NCBI RefSeq assembly: GCF_018873765.1
Contig: NC_057920.1
Location: forward strand, 6,895,307 to 6,959,306
Direction of reading: 5' to 3'
Source: Telopea speciosissima
Lineage: Eukaryota; Streptophyta; Magnoliopsida; Proteales; Proteaceae
Length of the DNA: 64,000 nucleotides
This document shows positions 40,168-51,119 of this stretch, piece by piece. Made by a program: the position numbers and the translations under genes. Position 1 is the stretch's first letter. Each line of letters starts with the position of its first letter. Under the pieces are notes generated by a model. The model had not been told where the DNA came from. It made no database searches and worked only from the letters and a program-made list of their open reading frames with translations.

Positions 40168-40194
40168 TGTGGGATCTTTCCCTTATTTATTTTT

Positions 40195-40465
40195 AAAATG
40201 AGATTTTCTTATTGACACCTTTCAAGGTGTCCAATAATTTGTAATCTTATTTTTTTAATATGCATATAATCTTTTCCAATAAAAGGAGAATATTATCATT
40301 TCACATGTGTACTCGGAATATATGCATGACAATGATATAATGATATGTCATTTTCAAATTATTTATTCGTGTAACTTAAAAAGAGCTTTTGAGAACAAGA
40401 CAACGAACAATTAAACGAAAGAAAGATGTTCTAAATACACCTATAGAGGTGTCATTCAACACCCT
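40195..40465. repeat. Dispersed repeat, family E copy 2
   Basis: Starts ATTTTCTTATTGACACC and ends ATACACCTATAGAGGTGTCATT, matching 22745-23055 along most of its length. It begins about 20 bases after the end of the hAT element. Confidence 0.5.
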
Positions 40466-42418
40466 CATTCCTAAAAAATCGTACCCAGTGCACGAGGCTC
40501 CTGCCACTATAGGGTCTAGAGAGGGTCATAATATACTCTTCTAGTCCTTCTCCCTGTTCCTATGATTCCTATGAGCTCCTGTTTTGTTCTTAATTCTCTT
40601 TATTCTGTATATTTCTTTTTCTTTTTTTTCCTCCTATTTTTTCTTTTTGTGTATGTTAAGTCGGGGAACCCTTTTCTCACTACAACTTGATGGAACAAAA
40701 AATGTAGACAAGGTTCCTATAGAGGAGAGTGGCAAGTTTTGTATTATAAAGTGGGAATGGTCAATTTCATATACATTAAAAAAAAATTTGGGATGCAAAA
40801 TGCTTCCATGGTAAATTGGTCTATGAAATATTGGAGGAACAAGTCTACGATGAAAAGGATAGGATTTGACCGATTCCAATATCCCCACGCCGACATTGTG
40901 GGATTGCTTTTTTCATGCACCCTTACATCTTGACCATGTGAATTCTTCATTGATATTCTCTTTCCTCTTGATCATATGAGATTTTTATTCGACGAAACCA
41001 TATAACCATATTGTACTATAATTTTTATTTGTATTTCCAACAATGTAGAATTAGGCAAAAATTTCACTAGATATGATTGAGATGGAATTGCACACCCAGT
41101 TGTCTCATTTGGAAGGTGATATGGCAAATCTGACAATTGAATATTAGGAATAATCTAAGTTGCACACAAAATCAACAAAACATTATAACATGCCTCTTCA
41201 TAACCTTAATGAGTTGTTGATTCTATGTGTAACCTTGAGGTCAAAGGTTCAAGGCTTGTAGTGGAGGGGAAATTTTTAGTCATTCTTCATTTATTGATAT
41301 CCCATCTTTTGTAATCCTGGAATTTCCAATACTTTATGTTGCCACTTCGCCAGCTGCACAAAACTAAAATTCCATTTGATTGAACCTAAAGAAGGGACGA
41401 TGGGGCCTATTTGTGGGTAAATTTGGGCCCTAAATAGCTGGCCTATTGTTGTTTGTGGAAATTTATTGAGGAATAGAGAAAACTAAGAATTATGAAAAAT
41501 CAAAATTAAAAAAAATACTAATACCATTCTAAATGATTAAATTGGCTTGATCTCCTAATTCTACATTATTTTTTGCATCAAAGATATCAATGCATGTGAA
41601 ACACGTGCCATGTTCCTATTTGTTGAGCAACAAAGCAATTTTTGGTTGGTTGTAAGGGAATTGCAAAGATTATCATGGAAAGTGAAATATCTTTTTAAAG
41701 GAAAAATCATTTTTTGATATTTGATTCTTGGGAAAAGGCAAATATTCTTTGTGAAATGTAATATATTTTACAGGAAATGCAAATGTTTTCCTTGGCTTTT
41801 CGCAGTAACCAAAGAAAGCAAAATATATTGTCCTCTAGTTGTTTTTGACTTTCTTGAAAACTTGGGCTTCTGACCTTTGTGGTGAAGATATCTGAGAAGC
41901 AAAATAATCGGGATGCAATTATATAACAAATGTAATTGAAGCATATCACCGATCAAGTCGTTCGCAATTTTGCATATGCATGGTTTCGAAACCTGAAATC
42001 AAATCAAGCGATTTGGTCAATCAAAATCGGAATCGGTTGGTTCAGATCCCGATTATTTTTTCCCTTATTTTTAATTCTTGACATCTTTCTTTGAACTGCT
42101 CATGATCTCAGTAAAACAGTAGAAAATCAATGAAATTTATATTTTTTTAATAAATTTTATAAATGTTTTGATTAAAATAAATTTAAAAAATCACAATTTA
42201 AAATCTTTGCTTCTTCTTCTTCTTGATTTCAATTTTTAGGGTTTAGGTCGATTTGAGATAAATTTCAATCAATTTGAATCAACAGAGACCAACCCATATC
42301 CAATTTCATTTATTAAAACCTTGTACAGTTGTGTATATGTGAAGAGTCAGGATTCTGTCTCTCAAAGTCCAAAAATCTCAAATTTAATCTTTTTTAACTT
42401 CAAACCTAAAAGCTACAT
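40466..42418. other. Intergenic, no gene seen
   Basis: AT-rich sequence. The open frames on both strands (for example 40584-40950 and 41707-41956) have no recognisable family and overlap each other as low-complexity shadows. Confidence 0.4.
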
Positions 42419-42428
42419 AAATTTTTTT

Positions 42429-42814
42429 GGGGTAAATTACATGTCACCCCCTGATTTTCAAACGAAATTCAAATCACCCTTTGATTTTTTAAAATACTCA
42501 AATCACCTCCTGTATTAGATCCCAATATGACAAATTAGTCCCCATTGTTAGTTTTATGTTGTTAAGTGATGATATTAGCCAGTTAAATAAATTTAAATTC
42601 CTAAACTATCCTTGACATCCATACATAAATTTTGAAGGGTAGTATTGTAAATTTAATTCTAATGTTTTAGTACAAGAATAAAATAGTTCTTTCACACCAA
42701 TAACTAACGGCAGACTCACAACGTTATTGTAGAGGGGGACGAATAAGTATTTTCAAAAACCAAGGAGTGATTTGAGTTTCGTTTGAAAATCAGGAGATGA
42801 AGTGTAATTTATCC
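42429..42814. mobile_element. Empty Mutator-type MITE, sibling of the 60-kb Pack-MULE
   Basis: 386 bp. Starts GGGGTAAATTACATGTCACC and ends GGAGATGAAGTGTAATTTATCC, inverted arms of about 80 bp. Flanked by AAATTTTTTT at 42419-42428 and 42815-42824 (9-10 bp; the T run makes the exact edge uncertain). Both subterminal regions, not only the arms, match those of 60044-61873 in the opposite direction: GTATTAGATCCCAATATGAC near the left and AATTTAATTCTAATGTTTTAG near the right. It is thus that element without its cargo. Confidence 0.85.
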
Positions 42815-42824
42815 AAATTTTTTT

Positions 42825-44007
42825 TGGAGGGATGGGTGATGGCTGGTTCTTGAACAAAAGGAAAGGCTGGTCCCTAACTACATCTGCTGGTCAAAGAAAA
42901 TAAATGCAATACATTAGGGCTTAGGCATAAATGAAGGAATGATAAGGATGCATGTGAAGTGGAGAGGGATCAAAGCACATGCTCTCATACTTCAATATAT
43001 ATGAGAGGCGGCCAAATCACAAGTAATCTTCTCCTGTCCTACGCTTTTAATTGCGATAACCCCCACTTATAACCATAATCAATGAACAAACATCTCTGTC
43101 TCTCTCTCTCTCTCTCTCTTATGAAAGCTATATAAAGCACATGTTAATGGGCTTTGTCTTCTTTTGGGAAGCCACCTTCATGTTTTGAACATGGTTGATG
43201 TTGGAGGTTTGATGTTTTGTATTTCAAATGGGTTGATTCTAAAGGACTGTTAAGAGGCCGTAGGGACCAAGTGGGGGTTTAGGGGAGATGTTTTTTTTAA
43301 GCTACCTTATTTTTTTAAGGTATATATGAGTATTTCGGTAAAAGTCCATTATAAGGTTTTACTATAAATTTGTATAGATGGTTTTCTCTCTTTAATCAAA
43401 TTTGAGAGAAATGTGATCTCCATTGATACTGAAATATATCTCATCTCACCATGGATGATAGAGGCAATTTTGCCGAACCATGTAAATAATTGTTTAATTT
43501 TTTGCTTGTGATTTTCATTTTTTTTTACATCATTTTACCTTGACGTTTTTCTACAAACATGGTTGAGATTTTAAGACGTTAGACACCAATTTCCCACCTC
43601 AGGCCTCTCGACTGTTTCAAACGTTAGGCATGGACTGTACCCAACTGCGTTGGAAAGAAAAATCTTTGATCATCATACTTACTTAAAGAGGGAATTTTTT
43701 GATTTCTCTTCTAATTCTCTGATGTGATAGGGTGATGTCTCATCTTTGATCACGTTGAGCATGGACTCCATTGACTTTGTATAGGAGATTTTTTTTTTTT
43801 AATGTTAGGGAAATGATTTTTTTTTTGGCTGGGGGTTGGCCTCAGCACCAGGCACATGGGGGTGTAATGACTATCCCACTCCCTTGAAAGATGAAAATGT
43901 TCGTCTATTGATGCTTTTGCATATGCTCTTATTGGCCCGCACATGTAGAGACCATGGAGAGAGAGAGAACTCGATCTTTCCCATGTATTGGAGACTTTAC
44001 GGGAAAA
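42825..44007. other. Intergenic, no gene seen
   Basis: Includes a CT microsatellite at about 43095-43119 and, at about 43815-43985, a decayed foldback-like segment with CACATGGGGGTGTAATGAC and GAGAGAGAGAACTCGATC words. No coding region can be supported. Confidence 0.4.
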
Positions 44008-44167
44008 TATCACCTCAATTTGTCTGTCCGTCAATTTCTTCAATTCCCTCTAATAAAGGAAAATGGATCCCATCCCAGATAATGTGTTCGGGCAAAGGGT
44101 AAGGTGATCATTTTTACAATCCTATTAGATGGAATTAAAGAAATTAAAGGACAGACAAATTGAGGGG
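44008..44167. mobile_element. Foldback MITE of about 160 bp, family I
   Basis: ATCACCTCAATTTGTCTGTC at the left pairs with GACAGACAAATTGAGGGGAT at the right, extending over about 46 bp per arm (TCAATTTCTTCAATTCCCTC against GATGGAATTAAAGAAATT). The loop holds a GGCAAAGGGTAAGGTGATCATTT-like centre. No convincing target duplication. Confidence 0.65.
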
Positions 44168-45500
44168 ATAAAGATTCAGAATTTACGTAACAGTAGAGCC
44201 GTGGACACTAATAACTAACAAGTTGAGCTGGAGAGTTGGTTGATGTCGGGGTTCTGGGTCTGAAGCAAATCCAAAATAATGATGAGACAGTGTAACGCAG
44301 TAATGCCCTTGATTTCATATATACCATACTGATTTTCATTTATTTGTCTTCTTTTGTTGATGATAATGATAATTTGGTGGATTTATTGATGAATGATCAG
44401 GCCGTCTCATGTGGGGAATGGAATCTTTCTTTCACGTTTTTGTTTCTCTTTCCTGAAGATCAGCTTTGAAGTCTAGTACGTTCCAGCGTTACACTGGACC
44501 ACTACTACTACTCTTGGTCGGAAGACAATATTAATGGTTGTCACATTCAAATACTGTAAAATTGGAAAATTACAGACAAGTGAAAAAAAACTTGTTCTGA
44601 AATGGATATCAAAAGTCAAAAGGCAAAATCAAGAAGAGAGATTTTTCCCGCTTGAGACGTACGGTCACTCTGTTGGTACGTGCAGATGATCCATTCTCCG
44701 TATAAAAAATTGAATCTAAGCCTCTAAATGACCTTTCCTTTTCATTTGATAAGAGTTTCCTTTCTCTCTTTGGAAACTATATGCCGACTCATTGGGATGA
44801 AAATTTTATCCTCTCCATTTAAATTGAGAAAAGAATACATAATCTTCAGTTTTCTTTTCAAAATCCTGTATGTCATCATTATGGAAGCAAAATTATTAAT
44901 TTTTTTTCTTCTTTTCCCCCCATCATATTGAGTAGCAAAATTCAATCCAAAAGTATTGGTGAAACTATTGACGTGCAAAATAAGTTAAGAACATGGATGG
45001 GTGTTGAACTGCCCAAACCAACCAAACATGCAGATAATCCAGAAGGTCTTCTATTACTGGACGGGTAAGATTTAAAATATCTTTTTTTATCAAACAAACA
45101 AACCAAAAAAAAAAAAAAAAAATACACTACTTGGTCACATGACCCATGCATTAGTATGGGGCCAATGGGAGCACGTGCGCAAGCATCATGGGGTGGGATT
45201 TCCACCTTTCAATGTGGGTGAGGTGGTCATTTCACACTCTCCTACGACTAGAATCTAGATGTATGGGCCACACAACCATGTAATGTTCTTCTCCTCCCAG
45301 TACAAAAAAATAATAATAATAATAAATCCCCTATTTACCTCCTATTTATAATTAATTGAAAATATTCTTTCACTGTTGGTTCGTACCCTATGGTTACCAT
45401 CCGAAGTCCAAACCCCTCCATTCCCACCCCTCCATTCCCATGGACGAAGGAAAGCCCGATCCCCTATAGATATAAGAACAGTTTTCCTTCACTCATGGGT
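44168..45500. other. Intergenic, no gene seen
   Basis: Contains a decayed foldback-like segment at about 45122-45290 (CACTACTTGGTCACATGACC and GGGCCACACAACCATGTAATG). No gene. Confidence 0.4.
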
Positions 45501-45506
45501 TATGAA

Positions 45507-45690
45507 GTAGGATTTTATTGCACGGTATTGGAACCTATCGATCGCCCCTGATATAGATACCAATCGATCATATCAAACATTTTTGCCCCTTTAGAATACC
45601 GATTGTTTTTTTTTAAATATTTTGCTCTCCTTGTATTATACTATTGATATTGTATTGGGTTGATCCCAATACCTTTAACCTGCGATGAAG
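45507..45690. repeat. TATCGGTATCG-rich repeat, family D
   Basis: Starts GATTTTATTGCACGGTATTGG and ends in TGGGTTGATCCCAATACC, with ATAGATACCAATCGATC inside and the T-rich core shared by the other copies. Confidence 0.45.
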
Positions 45691-47826
45691 GATTCAGCCA
45701 TGAATCTAATGCATTCTCGGAATAGATTCTATCTAGATTTTAAACGTATTATGAAGACAGACAATAGAAAAACTATGGGTTTTAAAATGCACTAAATGTA
45801 GAATCTATTCCAAGAATGTATATTACTCCCCCCTGGACTCTTCCCTCTATGTATTGAAGGTCTGAAATTCCATTCGTTCTACCCTAATACCATCAAGCAC
45901 AATAGTGACCATCAGTGATGAAAAATTCCTCTTTGTCCGCAGTGTTGGAACTTTAGCTAATTTTTCCACAGGGGCTTTGCCTTGACTTTCGTCCTCCTAA
46001 AGATGAGGAAAGCACAAGATATTACATTTCGTGCTTGAGCAGCACATTATCAGTCCAATTGTGCTTTGTGGTAGTAGGAGTATCGAGATTGACCGGTTTA
46101 GATCAAGTCTTAATTGGTGCTTAACATCTAAAGCACAAGACTGAAACCGACCGATTAATAATATGTCTTAATTTGATTTTAGCTAATCAATTGGTTATTA
46201 ATCAATTAGTCAATAATGTGTCCTAATTGGTCGATTGGGTTGGACCTAGACAAGTAGACTGACTGGTTAATTAATATTGGAATTAGATTTAACTTGTTTA
46301 ATTTAATGAAGAAAAAAATTGATTACAAATCAAATTGAAATAAATTAAACCGTCAAATCTTGAATCTTGATTGAGGCTGAAACCGAATCCAAAAACCGAA
46401 AACAACGGATCCGATACCATGCCTTCCCCCGTATGATAGATCAAGGCAATCTAAGAGATAACCTTATACTTTGTAAAAAAATCATTTATTCATTAAATTA
46501 ATGGATTATCTTTTGCGGATTTTTATCAATTTATCCTGTCCGCTTGTTACATTTGTACAGTATTAAACTGTATTGCATCGTACCTCCGTAGGGGCGTCGT
46601 CGTAGTCTCGTAGATACGAATTCGAATCAAATGTAAATTCATGGAATCATGGACTTGGAAATGGCATCTTCGTAATTCTGAGGAAAATGAAGAGCAAACT
46701 ATCTTGCTGATGCTTCTGAGCGACATAGACGAAGCACCCAACAGAAAGTGATGGGCAGCACTCACACAAAGGGAGAAGGAAAAGACTTGAATCCCCTCCC
46801 CCTCTCTCTCCAGTCCAGCCTCGGCTGTGGGCTCTGTCTTGGCTTTGGGTCGGGAAGAGAAAAACCTGTCTCGTCACCCGCTATGATCTGCCACGTGGCA
46901 CAGCTAGGACAAGAGAAATATTGCAGTTCGTCGACACGTGTTACCTGAGATTATATGAAAAAAGCAGAGCTCAAATTAATATCGGATCGGATCGGCTCGG
47001 CTAGGATTGAGTCGGGTTAAGAAAGCCCCAAACTTAATTTGATTTGACGGTGGGCCAAGGGCGCAACAGCTCACTTCTGGTACGGTCCGGGCTTATTTAT
47101 TGATAGTTGGACATAGGTAACGTTTCGGATTACGTGCCATGTACGGTTATGTCAGTGGCGCCGTCCTGGGAACCTCGGGTTCTCAAGGAAGAAGACAACT
47201 GGCTCTTGAGATGTTGCGGAAACGGGCAAGGGACACGACTCTTTGCGGCAGATATGAGGCGACGAATACTGAAGTAGGAGGCCATTGATGAGCGGATCCA
47301 GTAAGAGATCGCATCCTAGTTTTCAGTAATTGTAGAATCTTGTTTCAGCACGTGTGCGTTATTTAATCTCACTCTTTCATATCACGCGACGCGTGTTTGA
47401 TATTCACTCGCTCTAACCATTTCATGAATCACGACAGTAACGGCAACAGTAGAGAGTAACGACTTGCGAGTAGCAGCTAACATATAGCGACTAACGATTC
47501 GCCAGTAGCGAGTAGCGAAGACTGACGATCATTCCCGTTGTGAATGGTGATTACCACCGTATGCTTTTCTGGCACCTAGGCATTTGAATAGTCCAGATCG
47601 TGATGATGAAGTAGGTGCCTCTGCTACAATGTATTGGACTATAGCGTGGTCCCTGCATCACTTAACGGTGTCCCCTTCCATTTTTTTTGTTTTTGGGTAA
47701 GTTCCCTCTATCTTCCATTCTTAAAAAAGGAAGAATATGAAAGGGGTTTTTGGTTGTCTTCCCCTTCTTTTTATTCGAAGGATCCTTGGAGCATTGTACA
47801 ACAGTTTATGCCATCTTGGCCCTTGC
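45691..47826. other. Intergenic region with G-box motifs, no gene seen
   Basis: No coding region can be supported. Two G-box-like words occur close together: CCACGTGG at 46891-46898 and GACACGTGTTAC at about 46933. The section 46560-47600 is less AT-rich than most of the intergenic DNA. 47425-47520 is built from variants of AGTARCGA (GAGTAGCAGC, AGTAGCGAGTAGCGAA). Confidence 0.35.
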
Positions 47827-47831
47827 ATCCT

Positions 47832-48565
47832 GATGAGGCATAAAACACCCCCATCAATCAGAGGTTATCATGTGACTAACCTGACCTCAGTCCAAGAATT
47901 GAACTGAGCTGAGCAAGAAATCGGGCCGATCCGATCTTCGATAGGTCACTTGACAGAGCCAGACTCACACAGGTCAACTGGGGGAGGCCGAGCTTTGAGC
48001 CGAGCTCACACAGGTCAGCCATAAACTCCTGGCCTAGCTGACTGCCGAGACCAACCTCTCGGGCTGACCTCCTAGGCCGAGGTGACTGCCAAGGCCGACC
48101 GACCAGACCGACCTCCTAAGCCGACCTCCCAGGCCGAGCCCTCCTCCACGGAAGCTACCATAGCACCCCACCGGGGATCGCGGGGCCACGTCAGCGCATC
48201 CCGAGAATCACGGGATAAGAATCGAGTCACGATCCCAGCGCAATACGAAGTCACACTCTACATGGACTCTTACCTTAATAAGAGCTCGACCCCGAAAATA
48301 GCTCTCCACTCCGCTCTACGCGAGAGAGCCTTCCGAAAGAAGGACTCCTACCATACTAGGACTCTCCCAACTGTCTCATCTCATCCTCACTCTATAAATA
48401 CTCAGGTATGGAGTACTATTCCTCATCTCTCTTTTTACTAGCAGTTACGCTGTTGCATTGGTGATCTAACTTGAGCATCGGACACCGGCCCTCTTGTGCT
48501 CATCACTTGGTCCTTGCAGGCTCATCCGCGGGCGAACCAAGCGTCGGAGATTTCCACACGCAACA
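47832..48565. mobile_element. Solo LTR of a retrotransposon
   Basis: 734 bp, starting TGATGAGGCATAAAACACC and ending TTCCACACGCAACA (TG...CA). Flanked by the 5-bp duplication CATCC at 47827-47831 and 48566-48570. Inside, GC-rich GGCCGACC/GAGGCCGA words are followed by a TATA box (CTATAAATACTC, near 48392) and a downstream GCATCGGACACCGGC stretch, as in the promoter and R-U5 part of plant LTRs. No internal retroviral-type genes are adjacent. The 119-codon open frame at 48082-48441 is within the LTR and is not a gene. Confidence 0.75.
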
Positions 48566-48660
48566 CATCCGAAAGAAAGACAAAATGGGAGTTATAAAGT
48601 TTCATGCATCGGTTTTTTTTTTTCTTTAAATCATGCATTTTGTTTTTTGTTTTGTTTTTT

Positions 48661-48697
48661 TATTTTATTTTATTTTATTTTATTTTGGGGGGGGGGG
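48661..48697. repeat. TATTT array followed by a G run
   Basis: About five TATTT units then 11 G at 48687-48697. Simple sequence, likely unstable in length. Confidence 0.8.
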
Positions 48698-48720
48698 AGG
48701 GTGGGGGACAATTTTATTAA

Positions 48721-48855
48721 AGAGTGTGGCGTACAGCAGCACTCCCATGAATCTATCTCTCTCCTCCTCATAGGAAAAGACACCTCTACCCCTTTGTGTT
48801 GAGGAGGAGAGAGATAGACACATACACCAGCAGTCCTGGATGGAAAACTACTTCC
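48721..48855. mobile_element. Foldback MITE, family A copy 5, truncated
   Basis: ACTCCCATGAATCTATCTCTCTCC and GGAGGAGAGAGATAGACAC form the inner arms. Outer ends are shortened or altered (GTGTGGCGTACAGC on the left; CCTGGATGGAAAACTACTTCCC on the right), so no duplication is assigned. Confidence 0.65.
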
Positions 48856-49136
48856 CTTTTTTTTGGGAGGGGAAAAGATACTTGCTTGGGCTGTGTGGTG
48901 AGGTTACATGACCGTCCTGCCCCGTGAATGTGAGAATCACATGTGTGCTATGACCGGTCCTTGCACCAACACTCCCAGACAAGGAATTCTCTCCCTTTTT
49001 TTCCCAAAAAAAAAAAAAAAAGGTTCTTAGAGCTGTTGGAGGAGGTCACCTTAGCATCTTTCCTCTTAAAATGTAATACATGAAAATTTTCTATCGCCCT
49101 TAGTGATGCGTTCCTCTATTTTGAATTTATTTATGT

Positions 49137-49138
<2 letters not shown>

Positions 49139-49185
<47 letters not shown>
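49139..49185. repeat. AG microsatellite
   Basis: About 23 uninterrupted AG units. Confidence 0.95.
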
Positions 49186-49188
<3 letters not shown>

Positions 49189-49327
49189 TTAAAGGAAAGA
49201 TTACTCCCAAAACTATTGATAGGGATACTTTAATATCCATTTTGCAATATTGTGGTGTGGGCAAGTACATTTTATTTTCTATTAAACGAAGGAGTGTCTG
49301 AATTACACTTCACAAAGATTCTGACTC

Positions 49328-49534
49328 TCTCAATTAGGCCGATTGTCACTGATATTAAACATATTTCAATATCTGGTTACTCATTTTGACCAGGTTTCAT
49401 TTCAATATATTCCAAGGGAAACCAATGTTGTGACTGATTCCCTTGCCATGAGGGCTCTATCTCTTATGTTCAATCCCTGTGTTTCTATTGATTCAATCTC
49501 AGATTCTAGGAGTCTAATCCATATTTTTCAATAG
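49328..49534 (+). pseudogene. LINE-type RNase H fragment
   Basis: The open frame includes FDQVSFQYIPRETNVVTDSLAMRAL. The layout V(S)FxxxPRxxNxxxDSLAxxAL is that of the C-terminal end of the RNase H domain carried by plant LINE polyproteins (usual form ADxLAK). Only this short piece remains, with no reverse transcriptase nearby. Assignment is by motif only. Confidence 0.5.
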
Positions 49535-49535
49535 T

Positions 49536-50270
49536 AATTATGTTTACCAAAAGAAAAAAAAGATTATGAAGTTATAGTTTAACCCCAATAATTTTGTGAA
49601 TATCATTTTCTTCAATAACAAATTGAAATCAAATTGAAGGGAGAGGATTCCCTCTAACGCCTGTGTGTAGTTTCGAGCATTGGAGGGAGGGGAATTACGG
49701 AAAACCTAAACAATATGGGGTATATGTGATTTCAAAAGGGTCGATATACAATAAAATGGGCAGGGCGTGCAAAAGATTCATTTCAATTTTAAAAAATTGG
49801 AGTATTTGGTTCGATTTCGATTTTTCACTTGTTTCACATTGAATCAAAGAATCAAACCGAATCAAACCATTGGCCGGAATCCAATTCATACACATCCTTA
49901 TCCAGGAGGCACAAATACCAACTTACGTCAGTAGCAGGCAAGAAACGCTTGTGGCGGATGGACCCCAGTGTACGGATACATGCGTAGTCGTACGCTCCGG
50001 GAAGCGCGTGAGGTTGCAGTACGGTACTTGTTTTTTCTTTCTCGCCTTTTGATATTAGGGATATGGAAGTAATTTTACTGGTCTCGGAACGGAGTAGGCA
50101 GTTTCTGATTACAATCCTATGTGGCATGAAAGTAGAGGGAAGGTGAAGGGAGGCTGGGCTGGACGACGAGAAGGGCATGAGGTAAAGCGTTACTCTGCAA
50201 CTTTTACTTGCAGCGAAATTATTTTGTGTGAAAGCATCCACGATTCTTCTCATGTTGCTTGTGAAGTGAG
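49536..50270. other. Intergenic upstream of the SPL gene
   Basis: No coding region is supported. 49870-50040 is less AT-rich and contains GTACGGATACATGCGTAGTCG. It may belong to the SPL promoter. Confidence 0.3.
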
Positions 50271-50279
50271 TTGTGACTT

Positions 50280-51119
50280 GTGAGTCACTTCCTCCGTTTC
50301 TCTCTCTCAGTTATTCTGGGTTTTTGAGGGCGGCCATTTTTTAAGCCCTCATCTTGAAGAATATTCACCAGTTTGCCAACAAAACCCTAACCAGTGAAAC
50401 TGGGGAAAGGGGGTATGAAACGTTTTCCTAAACCATTTTTCGCGTATCTGTTGTGTGTGGTTCTTACGGTTTGAGATCTGAGGAATTGGGTTACAATGAT
50501 CTTTTGACTTTTTTTTTTCTTTATTTGAGGTTCTTTTCTTCTTTCATGGCGATTTGTCGCTGTGGATGATTGAAGTCTTGAAGATCGATAGACAACACTT
50601 GTCTGGCGGCTTTGTTGTGGTGTGATTCGACTCTTACATTCGAACAGATTTGATTTTTCATGGCTTTTAGTGTTCGTTTCGGGAAGTATAAGGAGATCGG
50701 GATGCGAGGCAGGCCAAATTATATGGAGAAGAGAAGATCGACAAGTCCGTAAAGGTATGAAATTCTTCATTTCATCTTGACTGAACATCATCCTTGTTCA
50801 ATAGTAGTTAAAGGTTCGAAGTATTGGTAACAGATTCGAAGACTGCTCTTCTACCTATTGTCCAGCTAACTGCTGCAAGAGTTTACGAGTTGAGTCCCGC
50901 TGTCTTTGCGAGGAACTAGTTTATCTGAAAGGAACAAATTAGAATCACATAAACTGGTACTTCTGTTGGAAGGATTTTTCCCCCTTTATTCGAAGAGTCG
51001 TATTTCCCTTTCCAATGATATCCATTTTTTTTTCGTAGATTTAGGCTGTAGTAATTGGAGTCTGAATACATCGGTTGGAGTTTGCTGGAGTTCTCTTCTT
51101 ACAGAGTCACCGTTGAGGA
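50280..51119 (+). promoter_or_regulatory. Probable long 5' leader of the SPL gene with an intron
   Basis: A donor at 50755 (CGTAAAG|GTATGA) and acceptors ending at 51038 (TTTTTCGTAG) or 51104 (CTTCTTACAG) suggest a leader intron of about 280-350 bp. Pyrimidine-rich words at 50285-50310 fit a 5' leader. Exact transcription start is not visible. Confidence 0.4.

Noticed and set aside
43815-43985. Possible further foldback element
   Set aside because: Only loose resemblance to families A and B; the arms do not pair well enough to support an element with defined ends.
48082-48441. 119-codon open frame on +
   Set aside because: Lies inside the solo LTR and crosses its promoter region; LTRs do not normally encode proteins.
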